NCBI GenBank assembly: GCA_026182355.1
Contig: JAPFBL010000243.1
Location: forward strand, 1,054,001 to 1,118,000
Origin: Hermatobates lingyangjiaoensis
Lineage: Eukaryota; Arthropoda; Insecta; Hemiptera; Hermatobatidae
Reading direction: 5' to 3'
Length of the DNA stretch: 64,000 bases
The notes under the pieces: generated by a model
What the model was told of the DNA's origin: nothing
Databases searched by the model: none
The model's input: the letters and a program-made list of their open reading frames with translations, nothing else
Part shown: in pieces, positions 32,786 to 42,490 of the stretch
Numbering within the stretch: the stretch's first letter is position 1
How the letters are laid out: each line of letters opens with the position of its first letter
Position numbers and translations under genes: made by a program

Positions 32786-33075
32786 TTATATGTTAGCTTA
32801 GTGGTTAACGTTCTCGTCTCTGAATTGGTAGGTCCGGGGTTCGATACCCACCTGGCTGTCGATTTATTTACCTGGAAGGTGAATAAATCTGAGTACATCT
32901 TCACTAGGAGAGCATGTTAAGACGTCCGTCCCTGTACACTTGAGTTAGGCAAAATGTAAGACTGCCAATGTAGAATCAAAAGATAATGTGACTCGCTTTT
33001 TACTACAATGGGTGCCAAATAATAAATGAGTCGCAATTTCCGCCCCGAGAACAGCACTGAAAGGTGAAAGCCTTG
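32786..33075 (+). mobile_element. tRNA-derived SINE, copy 4, plus repeat M-like tail
   Basis: TTAGCTTAGTGGTTAACG (box A region) and GGGGTTCGATACCCACCTGG (box B region) open the copy. The first GGGGCCAGG of the consensus is missing, so it is slightly truncated at the 5' end. After TTAGGCAAAATGTAAGACTG the body changes into sequence related to repeat M (ACTCGC, TTTCCGCCC, AGCACTGAA). Confidence 0.75.
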
Positions 33076-34370
33076 TAAGTGTGGGTGTTGGAAAACAAAC
33101 AACACACATATTGACACTCCTACATATTGTAACACGTGATGTCACGATCTTATCAAGATCTCTCGTGATTACGACATATGGAGGGAACATCGAATTAAGT
33201 TAGTTTTTGTTCTCTTTGTTTAATACACTGATACGTGCACTGTTAGAAGAATTTAAGAAAAGAGTGAGGAAACTGGAAAGAAGAATGAGGAAATTAGTAA
33301 ATCTTAGAAATGTTTAATAAGAATATTATAATAATAAAGTTTAAATATTTATTATAAGATTTTAATGAGAAATGTTTAAGTTAAAGCAGGACTGTTCTTT
33401 AATCAGACGAACATAGGGTATTTATAAAAACAATTTTACTGTTTACTATAAAAACCATTATTTTGTTCTGTTATGAAATCGCTTTATGATGTTAATTATG
33501 AAGGTTTTGTTGGTATTAATGCATTTTTTATAAAAAAACTAAATTGACAATAACTATACAGTACGCAGAAGTAAAGTTCATAAATAAATTCATATTGAGG
33601 TATTATAGCAACATACGATCTGTTTTCTTTAGTATGACCAATATATTTGTAATAAATGTTTGGCTGGGATGTTGGAGTTGGCTGGAAAGCTAAAAGATCG
33701 GAGGGAAGGGGTTAGAGAGGAATGGCTGATCAAGGGGAGAAGCTGAAGCTAATGAAACTTTCTGCTAGCTACGGGGTAGCTACCATTTCTCGGGGTTAAA
33801 ATCCCAGGGAGTCTGGTCTAATTTATTCATAATACCCTTGCTGTTCAAGATATTTGGTCGATTAAATTTATTAATGAAGCCTCTATAACATACAGTTATA
33901 TTAGCTTTCTTTCGTATAAGCTCAGGCTACCGTTGATCTGATATATATTCTATATCTCCATTATTTTGTGCAAAAATAAAGTATTCGATTGATGAACCCA
34001 ATTGGGTTGCATGTTTAAACTGTTTAACTAGTGATTTTAACATGCTAATATTAAAATGTATTTTATTTAAGTCACAGCAACCCCAGCGTGAATAAAGTGT
34101 GCTTCTGTTGTATGATGCTATAGTGTAAATGTCTGTTTGAGAAACCATTGTAATTGTACTGTTCACAGTACTGTTTTAGTGGAAAAGGATAGAGTAATCA
34201 ACTATTGTAATTCGTTCCGTTTTCTTCTTGGGGTTATATGTTGGAGGATTGAATATATTTATTTTTAATCAGTTCAATATATAGATTAATATTTATGTTA
34301 ATAATACATAGATCAGACTGCCTGTCTGATACTTATTATTAATGATTGCGAATGCGTAATAATCTTATAG
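33076..34370. other. No gene; candidate regulatory block at 33650-33850
   Basis: The block is unique, more G+C-rich and contains GATCAAGGGG (TCF-like) and GCTAGCTACGGGGTAGCTA, a near palindrome. Open frames on the minus strand at 32917-33190 overlap the SINE tail and are not genes. Confidence 0.2.
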
Positions 34371-34375
34371 AGCAT

Positions 34376-34573
34376 TTAGAGTAGGGATATTTAACGAGTA
34401 CCGGGCATCACACAGGCTTGGGACTGACGGTATAACGTCCTTCTCCGAAGCACGTTCGTGCTCATATTTACTCACCTCTCGCGTGAATAAATCGAGGCCC
34501 AGGTGGGGATCAAACCCCGGTCCTTTCAGATCAGAGGGGACTACGTTAACCACTGACCTAACCTGACCCCCAA
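34376..34573 (-). mobile_element. tRNA-derived SINE, copy 5
   Basis: The minus strand reads GGGGGTCAGGTTAGGTCAGTG at its start (first 20 bases GGGGGTCAGGTTAGGTCAGT), then GGGGTTTGATCCCCACCTGG, TTTATTCACGCGAGAGG and the GTACTCGTTAAATATCCCTA end. The 3' part is missing. It lies directly before a PLE N-terminal fragment. Confidence 0.85.
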
Positions 34574-34616
34574 GCATGGAGAAGGTTAGAGAAATGTAAG
34601 TAAGTAATGTAAGAGA

Positions 34617-34720
34617 AATTGAGAGAATTAAAAAAGTTGTGAAATTAAAAATAGATACAATTTAACAATACATGCATTAACAAAGGTCTGCTTTCTAAAT
34701 ATACGAATATATATGTTTGT
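34617..34720 (+). pseudogene. PLE-like protein, N-terminal fragment, frameshifted
   Basis: The reading ERIKKVVKLKIDT in one frame continues after a one-base shift as FNNTCINKGLLSKYTNIY. This matches the N-terminal pattern of the other copies and again ends at YTNIY as the sequence runs into a short TA tract. Confidence 0.55.
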
Positions 34721-34809
34721 AGGTCCATGAGTGCAGTTCTTAGAAAGACCCAGTTACTCGCTGCCACAAACCATATATGATCAAACCACAATATGAAGTG
34801 GGAAAACAA

Positions 34810-34852
34810 GACTAAGATCTTTCAAACGAAACAAGTGGTCCTCATCAGAGTC
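34810..34852 (-). ncRNA. Hammerhead-like motif, family C (helix III AGAUCU)
   Basis: Stem I GACU (34852-34849) and AGUC (34813-34810) pair perfectly and abut the core. The core is CUGAUGA, helix II mutated in this arm (GACCAC...CGUUU), GAAA, the palindrome AGAUCU at 34820-34815 and U at the cleavage site. Reading helix III as AGAUCU rather than AGAU puts stem I in the canonical position, which supports this fold. Confidence 0.6.
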
Positions 34853-34870
34853 AAAAACCCAATTGGATTT

Positions 34871-34913
34871 GACTCTGACAAAGACCACTTGTTCCGGTTG
34901 AAAGATCTTAGTC
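34871..34913 (+). ncRNA. Hammerhead-like motif, family C, right arm
   Basis: Stem I GACU/AGUC and helix III AGAUCU are intact, but the core reads CUGACAA (G8 to A), so cleavage is unlikely. Confidence 0.5.
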
Positions 34914-35014
34914 CTGTTTTCCCATTTCATATTGTGGTTTGGTCATTGATTGTTATTTAACGTGTTATTGTGAAATCTTTTTTTTTAGTTTAAAAAAAAA
35001 GAAAATATATATAA

Positions 35015-35140
35015 AAAAATGATATCACAATAAACACGTCAAATAACAATCAATTTCAGTTGAGATTTCAGTCTGACGAATACTGCTTCTTTCAGTTGAA
35101 AGATCTTAGTCTTTTTTCTCATTGCTTATTGTGGTTTGAA
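35015..35140 (+). repeat. Family C half unit with ribozyme-like core
   Basis: The core at 35073-35111 reads CUGACGA, A, helix II ACUG/CAGU around CUUCUUU, GAAA, GAUCU, U, AGUC. Helix II differs from the family consensus ACCG/CGGU but is still complementary, which is a compensatory change. The upstream strand of stem I has decayed. Confidence 0.55.

Positions 35141-35142
<2 letters not shown>

Positions 35143-35184
<42 letters not shown>
35143..35184. repeat. (TA)n microsatellite between family C and family D ends
   Basis: 42 bases of TA repeat. Confidence 0.95.
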
Positions 35185-35186
<2 letters not shown>

Positions 35187-35250
35187 TCTCGCCACTCGAC
35201 TTCGTTTCCTGAGGACGACTGTTAGAACGGACGAAATATTGAATGAGTGC
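35185..35250 (+). repeat. Family D half unit
   Basis: CGCCACTCGAC, then CUGAGGA, C, GAC/GGAC-type helix II region, GAAA, UAU, U, GAAUGAG. It has the family D order, and the 5' border is the TA tract. Confidence 0.55.
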
Positions 35251-35284
35251 CCTTGTTTATGTTTTTCATTCGTGTTTCTCAAAG

Positions 35285-35440
35285 TTTTTAAATTATATAT
35301 ACCATATATTCGTGTATTTAGAAAGCAGGCCTACATTTATGTCTGTTTTGTTAAAATTAATACCAATTTTGAGTTTCACAACTTTTCAATTAAATTTTTC
35401 CATCTTTCTCACATGGGTTTTCTATATATTTGAAACAAGA
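35285..35440 (-). pseudogene. PLE-like protein, N-terminal fragment, family E (inverted copy)
   Basis: The minus strand encodes VKLKIGINFNKTDINVGLLS and then KYTNIW before a TATATA border. It is the inverted partner of the plus-strand copy at 35573-35646 (VKLKIGINFNKTC). Upstream codons are broken by stops. Confidence 0.55.
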
Positions 35441-35477
35441 CACAAGTTCACCAAATTTATTTTACCATTCATTGAAA

Positions 35478-35646
35478 ATGCTCCATGGAGACCGAAACAT
35501 GTCGATGTATATTAATAAGAATTGTGGTGAACTTATGTATCTCGTTCCTATGAAAATATATGAAGAACCTATCTGAAAGAAGTGGAAAGATTGAGTAGAA
35601 AACGTGTGAAACTCAAAATTGGTATTAATTTTAACAAAACTTGCAT
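35478..35646 (+). pseudogene. PLE-like N-terminus starting inside a ribozyme helix, family E
   Basis: The frame starts at ATG 35499-35501, within GAAACATGTC, the helix III and cleavage region of a decayed hammerhead whose helix II is CUCC-AU-GGAG. It reads MSMYINKNCGELMYLVPMKI and reaches a stop at 35576. One frame over, KEVERLSRKRVKLKIGINFN then KTC follows, up to a (TA) tract. The two parts align with the uninterrupted copy at 12428, so a single-base indel separates them. Confidence 0.6.
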
Positions 35647-35649
35647 ATA

Positions 35650-35980
35650 TATAATTTTTCGTTATAAATGTTAGGCAATGAAGTGTAACAGCCTGTTCAT
35701 AATGGTATTATTATTTTTTTTTTGATATATATTGAAATATATAAAGTTTGAAGCACAAAATGTTTAATAAAATAGGATAAAAAAGGACTAGCGAGGTTGA
35801 TTTGGCACATTGTTGGTAAAGGAGCTCTTTATATGCATCTTGTTACCGAGCTCTATTCAAAGCGTGTTTCTCATTTCTATGCATTCAATTAGAACTGGGT
35901 CAAAGAATAGTCGACCTTCTCGAATATGATCAAGTATTGATTGAATTTCACTAGTCAATCACCTGACTTCATTTCATATA
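35650..35980. other. A+T-rich stretch, no feature recognised
   Basis: No feature recognised. Confidence 0.45.
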
Positions 35981-35984
35981 GTCA

Positions 35985-36440
35985 TAGGACTTTGTCAGTT
36001 CTTCAGGTTCAAATTAAACTCTCATTGCCAACGTTTTGGTTTTTATTTAAAACCTTTGCCATGAGCATGCAAAACAGAGGAAATGTAAGAAATAATACAA
36101 TGATTCAGAAATCAAACATATATAAAAAGCGGTAAAAGTTACAATCAAGAAAATACAATAGAAATATTGAGAATTGGTTAGTGAACTCACAAATACTAAC
36201 CTATTATCAATATTTCTACCGTATTTTCTTATTTGTAATTTTTTGCGTTTTTTATATATGTTTGATTTTTAAATGATTGTATTATTTCTTATTTTTTGTA
36301 TACTTCTGTTTTGTAGGCCTATGGAAAAGGTTTTAATTCAAAAAACTGAAACGTTGGCAATGAGAGTTTAATTTGAACCTGAAGAACTGACCGAGTAATG
36401 TAAAAATTTTATTCTCATTCCACTTCACGGTCGATACTTT
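35985..36440. repeat. Family G inverted-repeat unit
   Basis: TTCTTCAGGTTCAAATTAAA, with CTCTCATTGCCAACGTTTTG after it, is mirrored near 36350-36395 in reverse. The arms are separated by about 300 bases that include smaller inverse segments (AATACAATAGAAATATTGA and its inverse). GAAACGTTGG and CTGAAGA are both present but in the order opposite to a hammerhead. The right end has CGGTCGATACTTTTATC, shared with 300-320. Confidence 0.6.
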
Positions 36441-36444
36441 TATC

Positions 36445-36680
36445 AATATATATATATAAATATTGAAACCACAATAAGAAATGGGGGAAAAAAAGACTAA
36501 GATCTTTTAACTGTTACAAGCGGTCTTTGCCAGAAGTTTGTTTGGACTCTGACGAAGACCGCTTGTTATAGTTGAAAGATCATACTGTTTTTTTGTATTT
36601 ATTATTGTCGTTTAAACATTGATTCCTATTTCATATTGTGAAATAAGGTTTCTATTGTGTTTATTGTAAATCTTGTTATA
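36445..36680. repeat. Family C inverted-repeat unit
   Basis: Arms with ACCACAATAAGAAATGGG and AAGACTAAGATCTTTTAACT are mirrored on the right. The right arm core at 36545-36587 reads GACU, CUGACGA, A, GACCGCUUGUUAUAGUU, GAAA, GAUC, AUACUG: the core is intact but helix II and helix III have mutations. Confidence 0.65.
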
Positions 36681-36689
36681 TATATATAA

Positions 36690-36815
36690 ACTATGTTGAC
36701 ACAAAGAACACTCAGAAATGAAACAGAAGCTCACTACTATATTTTGATGTCCTCGTCAGCAGGAAAATAGAAACGAGTCGCTCTGCAGGGAGACAACGAC
36801 TCATATATATATATA
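36690..36815 (-). repeat. Family D half unit
   Basis: Minus strand: CUGCUGACGAGGACAUCAAA then AUAUAGUAGUGAG at about 36735-36762, a decayed family D core (GAAA to CAAAA). The border CGACTC followed by (TA)n matches 26205. Confidence 0.5.
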
Positions 36816-36819
36816 TAAA

Positions 36820-36967
36820 TATATAAAGATTCACATAAACACGTGAAATAACATAAATGATCAAACCACAATAAGAAATGGGAAAACAAGACTTAAAGTC
36901 CACAATAAGGAATGGGAAAACAAGACTTGAAGTCTTGTTTTCCCATTTCTTATTGTGGTTTGATCAT

Positions 36968-36972
<5 letters not shown>
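36820..36972. repeat. Family C palindrome with internal duplication
   Basis: CCACAATAAGAAATGGGAAA, the next ten bases and a second near-identical copy lie side by side, then their inverse follows. The ribozyme centre has been lost, leaving AGACTTGAAGTCT as the turning point. Confidence 0.65.

Positions 36973-37005
<33 letters not shown>
36970..37005. repeat. (TA)n microsatellite
   Basis: TA repeat at the right border of the family C palindrome. Confidence 0.95.
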
Positions 37006-37009
<4 letters not shown>

Positions 37010-37835
37010 ATAATATATTATTCGATAATATTTGAATGATCATAGCTCTTTCCTTATTTCGTAAAATGAACTAAATTTCTCCTGTTGATTTCTACGTTAC
37101 CTAAGGTTCTCTATTTCTCATTTTAGAAATTATTAATTATTATTATTAGTAATTATTAATTCTGGTGGAGCGTCCATGACAGGTCTGAGAGTGTTGTGGA
37201 AATAGTTCAAACTTTTTTATTTCATCTATTATGAATTTATTCAAAAATGATAATACAACTTAAAGTCAATTGAAATATGTAATTTTGTTGTTATTTAGTA
37301 GTTTGTTCAAATATATCGGTAATTACATCTATATTGTATTTGAGTGATTATTAGGTATTTTATAATTAAATTAGCGGTTTAATTTAGTTAATTAGTAAAC
37401 GATATGCGCGTTAGCATTGGTTAGGTTATTAAAGTGTTTATTGTCCATTGCATAAATATTTTAATTGCTGGTATGAAATTAATATGCGGCACAGGTTTTC
37501 GATCAGGAAGGATTGTAATCAGAGAATGCAGATGGCAAATTTTAGATTGGCCAAACATTTTAAAAATGGTGGTGTACCTAAAAAAGAACTGCCTTGGGTT
37601 TAAAAGGAACACTCGAACAGTGTAGCCAACTTTCGGAGGCAGGGGGGGACAAGGAAGATGAAGAAATAAAAACTAAATAAAGATTAAATGAATGAAAATA
37701 TTTGACTAAAAATAAAATTAATAACTAATAACGAATTGTATTGAACTAAACAAAAAATAACAAGAAAAAGGAAAAAATAAAAATTAAACTGAGTAAGCAA
37801 AAAAAAGTCTAAAATAAAATAAAGGAATAATTAAA
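37010..37835. other. A+T-rich stretch, no feature recognised
   Basis: Short open frames on both strands at 37421-37625 overlap and have no recognisable content. Confidence 0.45.
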
Positions 37836-37837
37836 GA

Positions 37838-37905
37838 TTGAGGTTAAGCCCATGAACAGATATACCTCCTGGGAGACTAATAACTGCTTCTTCTGTTACT
37901 CTGAT
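37838..37905 (+). repeat. Dispersed repeat H, copy 2
   Basis: It shares GATTGAGGTTAAGCCCA and the following tract ending in TGCTTCTTCT with 29492-29555. Confidence 0.55.
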
Positions 37906-38545
37906 AGTGGTATTATTGTTGTAAGTGAATCAACCTGAGAACCTGTACACAGAAAAGGGTCATTGAAAGTGAGTCCGTGAGGACTGGCATGAATGGCAAC
38001 AGTCACTCACTATACTTGCCAACGGAAGGCGGGAGATTATTACACGCAAGAGCTTAGCTTGGTGGAATTGAAACCCACATCCAAAGCATCACATTGGGAT
38101 GAAATACAATCGATAAAGGCAGTTGCAAGAAATACAGGAGGTTTTATGTGGAATAGGGTATGTGCGATTGCTAAGAGAAGGAAGTATAGAAAGGGACAAG
38201 ATTAATAATAGGCCAAGTATGAAGATATAAGGGCTTTCTTTAGAGCTTCAAATGGAATGATTTTTTTTCATTCTACCTGCGATACTGAACAAACTTCTAC
38301 CAGCGTAATCCCACTTCAAACTTTATTATCTTGATAAGCTGATTCTCATTTCAGGTAGTTACCATAAAACTGCTAAATATTTATATTGTCATTAATTATT
38401 CAAAAGTTGTTAATTGTTACCCCGTTACCTTCATTATGATTTTATGCCTTGTATTATAATAATGTATTCTTCGAATGTTTGCTTATAGTATACTTTGTGC
38501 CCAGTGGAAGAGTGTTCACCCTCTGAATTTCGTTTTTCTAATATA
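37906..38545. other. Unassigned stretch with one unrecognised open frame
   Basis: A 70-codon open frame at 37993-38205 (plus) has a balanced amino-acid composition and ends in a basic tail, but I recognise no family. It may be part of a larger repeat or a chance frame. Confidence 0.25.
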
Positions 38546-38547
38546 TT

Positions 38548-39130
38548 CATCTTTTAGACATCGCGGTTAATAGGGACCCGATCTGACCGCGATAAGTGAA
38601 ACATCGTGATGAAATGTCAGTCTCTCATTTGTAACATACGTACATTTTTTTGTATGTATAATATCAATAATTGTACTTGAAACTATATAAGTGTACATGT
38701 TATCATAAGAACATTAAAGAAGAGTTTCAAACATTTAAATAAAATATTAGTAGTACACATAACATACATAATGTATAAATAATGTAAGTATGATATGTGT
38801 GTACAACATACGTAGATGTTGTAACTAAAGTATACATACTGTAAATATGTTTTTAGAACTCTTATATTCTTATAACAACTTTTCTTTTCTACAAGGTACG
38901 TAACTGGATCACCTCTGACAATATCTTCTCTTTGCTTGATCTTTAGAAATGTCGATGGAACACGTGGGAATGCCAATCACAGACTTGGATTTGAATTCTA
39001 AGGCCACTCCCTGAGTGTGACGGGCACTTTCGTGCCATAATTCATCAGTTTTGATTTGTTGATGAATATTTTTAAACGATACGCGATGTACTGCGTTATA
39101 ACTGCGAAGTAGCGAGAAATGACTGTAGTA
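38548..39130 (+). mobile_element. Possible pogo/Tigger-like nonautonomous DNA element
   Basis: The left part has ATCGCGGTTAATAGGGACCC and GACCGCGATAAGTGAAACAT, and the right part has GCGATGTACTGCG and GCGAAGTAGCGAG with ACTGTAGT at the end. This vocabulary recalls ends of pogo/Tigger-type elements, from memory. No transposase is seen and the borders are not proven. Confidence 0.35.
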
Positions 39131-39755
39131 TTCTTATAGTATTCAATTAAAATCATAATAAACACTAGCACTTGCCCGCGGACATGATTTATTTCTGTAG
39201 ATTATAAGGTGGTCTAAGCATGTTTCAAACTTTTCTAAAATTAATTTCGATAATGCTTTCAAAGGATGATTAATTTAAGGGGAGTATTTTATTCATACCT
39301 GTATGCGAAATGATCGTCTAATCTAAGTGGGTGAGCTAATTTATAATTAATGAGTACTCGGTGTGAAAGGTTGGCTTGTAGAAGAAATGTTTAATTAACT
39401 AATGCATGTTCAAGTATATTTATTGGGTTCGTGTGAAAGTGAGTTCTGAAAGTACTCTCTTGGATTATAATGGCATGCACTGAGCTAATTCTTTTAACAG
39501 TGATTTTGTATTCATGAACACATGGCCTTGAGTAGTATAGCAATGATGTAACATTACTAAATTACGTCATTGATAACAAACTTAGCTTTTATCCGTAGAT
39601 TTTTCTTCATATTTCCTTTTTTTTTTTTTAATTTTTGGAAAATGGGAAATTACATGTACATATTGCCTTGATATATATATATATATTTTAATATCGGCAG
39701 TTAGCTGCGGTTCCTTAAATAGTTCCGACTTCTATTCCGGGGTCGAACTATATAA
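39131..39755. other. A+T-rich stretch, no feature recognised
   Basis: No feature recognised. Confidence 0.45.
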
Positions 39756-40080
39756 ATGACCTCATCCACACATCATAATAAATGTCGCAGGCTCTTTACA
39801 TTCCGACCTTCCTTCCAGCGCTTTCCACAGACTTTCCTTACCTCTTCTTCCCATCTCTTCTTTGGTCTCCCTTGCTTCCTTTTCTCTGTTAATGGCCATC
39901 AGTGTAATACTTCCTTCGACCATCGCTCTTCTTTTGATCTCACTAGATGCCCGGTCCATCTCCATTTTCTGTTACGAACACTTCTGCCGATATCTTTTAT
40001 TTTCGTCTTGGTACTGATTCACTGATTGCTCTGTTTATCTCTTCCGGTGATATCTGTCATACTCCTTTTCATTGCTTTAA
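39735..40080 (-). pseudogene. LINE (RTE-like) reverse transcriptase, C-terminal fragment
   Basis: One minus-strand frame, with three TGA stops, reads MKRSMTDITGRDKQSN, then TKTKIKDIGRSVRNRKWRWT followed by GHLVRSKEERW, then EKRKQGRPKKRWEEEVRKVC and GKRWKEG. The order K-W-R-W-(A/T)-G-H, R-W, G-R-P-x-x-R-W, W is the well-known C-terminal signature of RTE-like and related LINE reverse transcriptases. The catalytic fingers and palm are missing. At least the first stop looks like CGA changed to TGA. The upper end is truncated near 40080. Confidence 0.75.
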
Positions 40081-40213
40081 CAGTGACCCTTAGAATAAAA
40101 TAATAAATAAATATATTATGAAAATACTTGAAGAGCATTTTCTTATGAAGACTGACATTTTTTTTAATTTCATTTTGATTTTTGATTATAATGCTTGCAT
40201 CAACTTTACTTCA

Positions 40214-40480
40214 TTGCGTGTGCAATCTGTTATAGTGTGGTATTTACTCATAAAGGGGAGTTTCGAAAATTACGTCTCCACACAAAAAAGTTTTATTTGA
40301 AAACTAACTCTGCGTTTCGAACATTTAGTGTTCTTTTTCAGGTCTGCATCTGCACTATTGCGATAGCACCCTCAACATTGTGGATGCAAACCTAAAAAAG
40401 AACACTAACTGTTCGAAACGCGTTGTTGGTTTTGACATAAAACCTTTTTTGTGTGTGGACGAAATTTTTGAAATTCCCAA
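40214..40480. repeat. Family A inverted-repeat unit
   Basis: The arms 40256-40360 and 40375-40478 are reverse complements (GGGAGTTTCGAAAATTACGT versus the inverse of its relative at the right end). The outer border GTGTGGTATTTACTCA is shared with other family A units. Minus core 40310-40341 and plus core 40388-40430 have GAAA, CGCGU or CGCAG, but both have mutated CTGANGA (CTGAAAA and CTAAAAA). Confidence 0.7.
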
Positions 40481-40699
40481 CTTTACTTTGGAATGTTGTT
40501 TGATTTGCAAATGTAACAGTATTCATAATTTCACCTTGCAATAATTTAATGTTTCATGTTACTCCAGCTGTAGTAGGCTGTTTTTGTGATTTTCATTGAC
40601 AATATGACCCTTAAAAATGTTTTGATTGAAGGTTTGATAAATTTTTAGAATAATTAAAAAACGAGAGAAGAAATAATCCTTCTTCTTACAGAATCATTG
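40481..40699. other. A+T-rich stretch, no feature recognised
   Basis: No feature recognised. Confidence 0.4.
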
Positions 40700-40895
40700 T
40701 AAAAATGTTGCTAGCTTAGTAGCAACTTGCTCGCCTTTGAACTGATAGGTCTGGGGTTCAATACCCACTCTGGCTCTCGATTTATTCACGTAGGAGGTGA
40801 TTAATCAGAGCCTAGTCGTTACCCGGAGAAGACGTTAAGTCTTGCTCCCTTAGGAGGCTGTCACTGTAGCCAAATCTAACCTATCCTTCTTGTTA
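40700..40895 (+). mobile_element. tRNA-derived SINE, copy 6
   Basis: TTAGTAGCAACTTGCTCG, GGGGTTCAATACCCACTCTG, TTTATTCACGTAGGAGGTGA and GACGTTAAGTC follow the family. It ends with TGTCACTGTAGCCAAATCTA and ACCTA, the CCTAA-type tail variant, and lacks part of the middle. Confidence 0.75.
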
Positions 40896-40979
40896 TGGTA
40901 AATAATGGTACATGAAAGTTGTTATCATCATAGAAGTTAGATAAAGCATATTATTATAAGAATCCGTTAATCCACCTGA

Positions 40980-41095
40980 ATCAGTGACTGGCCGTTCACT
41001 TTCATACGTTGTTCGTCTTCAGCCCCATTTGAAGATGCACAACGTTAATAACTGGTCAAGTCGCTCAACGGCCATTCACGACTCATCACAGATTT
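40980..41095. repeat. Small inverted-repeat unit with weak ribozyme resemblance
   Basis: GTCTTCAGCCCC and its near-inverse around GAAGATGCACAACG, together with GTGACTGGCCGTTCAC and TCAACGGCCATTCACGAC, suggest a decayed palindrome. On the minus strand GCUGAAGACGAACAACGUAU is followed by GAAA. Helix III is not palindromic. Confidence 0.35.
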
Positions 41096-41860
41096 TCAAA
41101 ATAAAAAGAACCATATTTAGTTCTGTACTTCCGCGATAACTTCCTAACCCTATTACACATCAGCCAATCTTCTTCTAGTCCTTTTCCTCTGATATTTATC
41201 ACATATCAAAGTTCTAATAATTAATATGTCTTTTCTCACTTTAAGCGAGTTTTTATTTTGTAATTTTTTTTTTAAAGATTTCGTAATTAGAGTATCCTTT
41301 CTTACCCATGCTGTATTGTTATACGTTATGTTGACTTTATTTTAATTTTGATTTATAGAAAACTCTTTATCCTTATTTAAGTTTAAACTTTCCTTGTTTC
41401 CCCCTGTATCTGATTCCGTTGAACAACTTTTTCTTAATTTGAAATATCTTTCCAGACTTTATTTACACTTTTTTTCTGAATTAATTTACTCTATGGATTT
41501 CTTCATTTCCTTTGTATTGATTGTAGGTAGTGTATAACGTGTGAAGGCAATAAGTACGTAAAGTTCACCTTTTGATGATTAATCAGGTGACATTGATATG
41601 ATGTATCAATGTTATAAACCTAACTTCTTAATTATAGCTTTTTATTTGATTTTGTGATTGGCAATTGTATTCTCTAAATTAATTTTTAATGTTATATGCT
41701 AATTTTCATTATTTAACCATATTATTGAAGAGTAGCATACTGTATCAATGTTGAGCAATTGCTCTAAAAAAAAAAAAGGTTTGCATTCTAATTGTCAGTG
41801 TGATTAGTCAAATTAAAGTAATTGCATTAAGTAAATTAATTGTTACTTATCTGTGTATGT
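41096..41860. other. A+T-rich stretch, no feature recognised
   Basis: No feature recognised. Confidence 0.45.
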
Positions 41861-41865
41861 AAAAT

Positions 41866-42060
41866 ACAAAGTTTGTCTGTCTGTCCGCTATAGACATAAA
41901 TCTGGAGATATTTAGATTTGAAGAAACATATGCATCTTATATAACTTTTTTCGGGAGAAGTAACTGCCGTATTTTGATTTTCATTATTGTTCTTTTTTAG
42001 GATCTACCGTTCATAACGAAAATGCCGGGGCATAATCTACCAACCGGGTAGATCATCTAT
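41866..42060 (-). repeat. Dispersed repeat K, copy 2
   Basis: Reverse-orientation match to 3195-3425, with the same terminal TACAAAGTTTGTCTGTCTGT and GGATCTACCGTTCATAACG landmarks. No direct repeats flank this copy. Confidence 0.6.
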
Positions 42061-42229
42061 ATTTGTATAAAAGGTATTGTTATAATAAAGTTCACGTGAG
42101 ATTTTTGTTTTCTAAAAAATTTTGTTAATTTTCTAAGGAATGTGAAAGAGGCCATATTGGATTAATTTTTGTTGTGATATAACTAGGAATGTTTCATGGT
42201 AAATACTGTTTAATTCAAAGGATTTGAGC

Positions 42230-42490
42230 ACGAATTGTCACTTGTGTTCACTGACTTATTGTATGTTTAGTCGAGAGTGAGCTGACTTGCAGGACCCCCA
42301 CAATGCCCCGTTATGACAATGGATACGTCCCGTAGTACCTACGTGCTTTGCTTTCTCTCTCGTGTATTCCGCTATCATTTCTGACTTATTTCCCCACACG
42401 TAGCCCCAATATTTAACCCTTCCTCCATAAAACGAGACCCTTATTGAAAGAACGGCCTAAAATCAATCCTGGACCAAATCTCAGCATCCC
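42230..42490. promoter_or_regulatory. Candidate conserved noncoding element
   Basis: A unique, balanced block with CCATAAAACG (Hox/Cdx-like), AATCAATC (Pbx-like) and TTTGCATAAC (POU-like) sites. There is no long open frame. Inference from composition and motifs only. Confidence 0.2.

Larger units (their letters stand above)
34765..35005. repeat. Family C inverted-repeat unit with two hammerhead motifs
   Basis: Arms around 34781-34858 and 34866-34975 are reverse complements, sharing CCACAATATGAA, GGGAAAACA, AGACTAAGATCTTTC and AGAGTCAAA. The outer end AACGTGTTATTGTGAAATCT is common to the family. Confidence 0.75.

Noticed and set aside
37993..38205. Small gene of 70 codons
   Set aside because: The composition is protein-like, but no family is recognised and a repeat (H) lies just upstream, so it may be repeat-derived.
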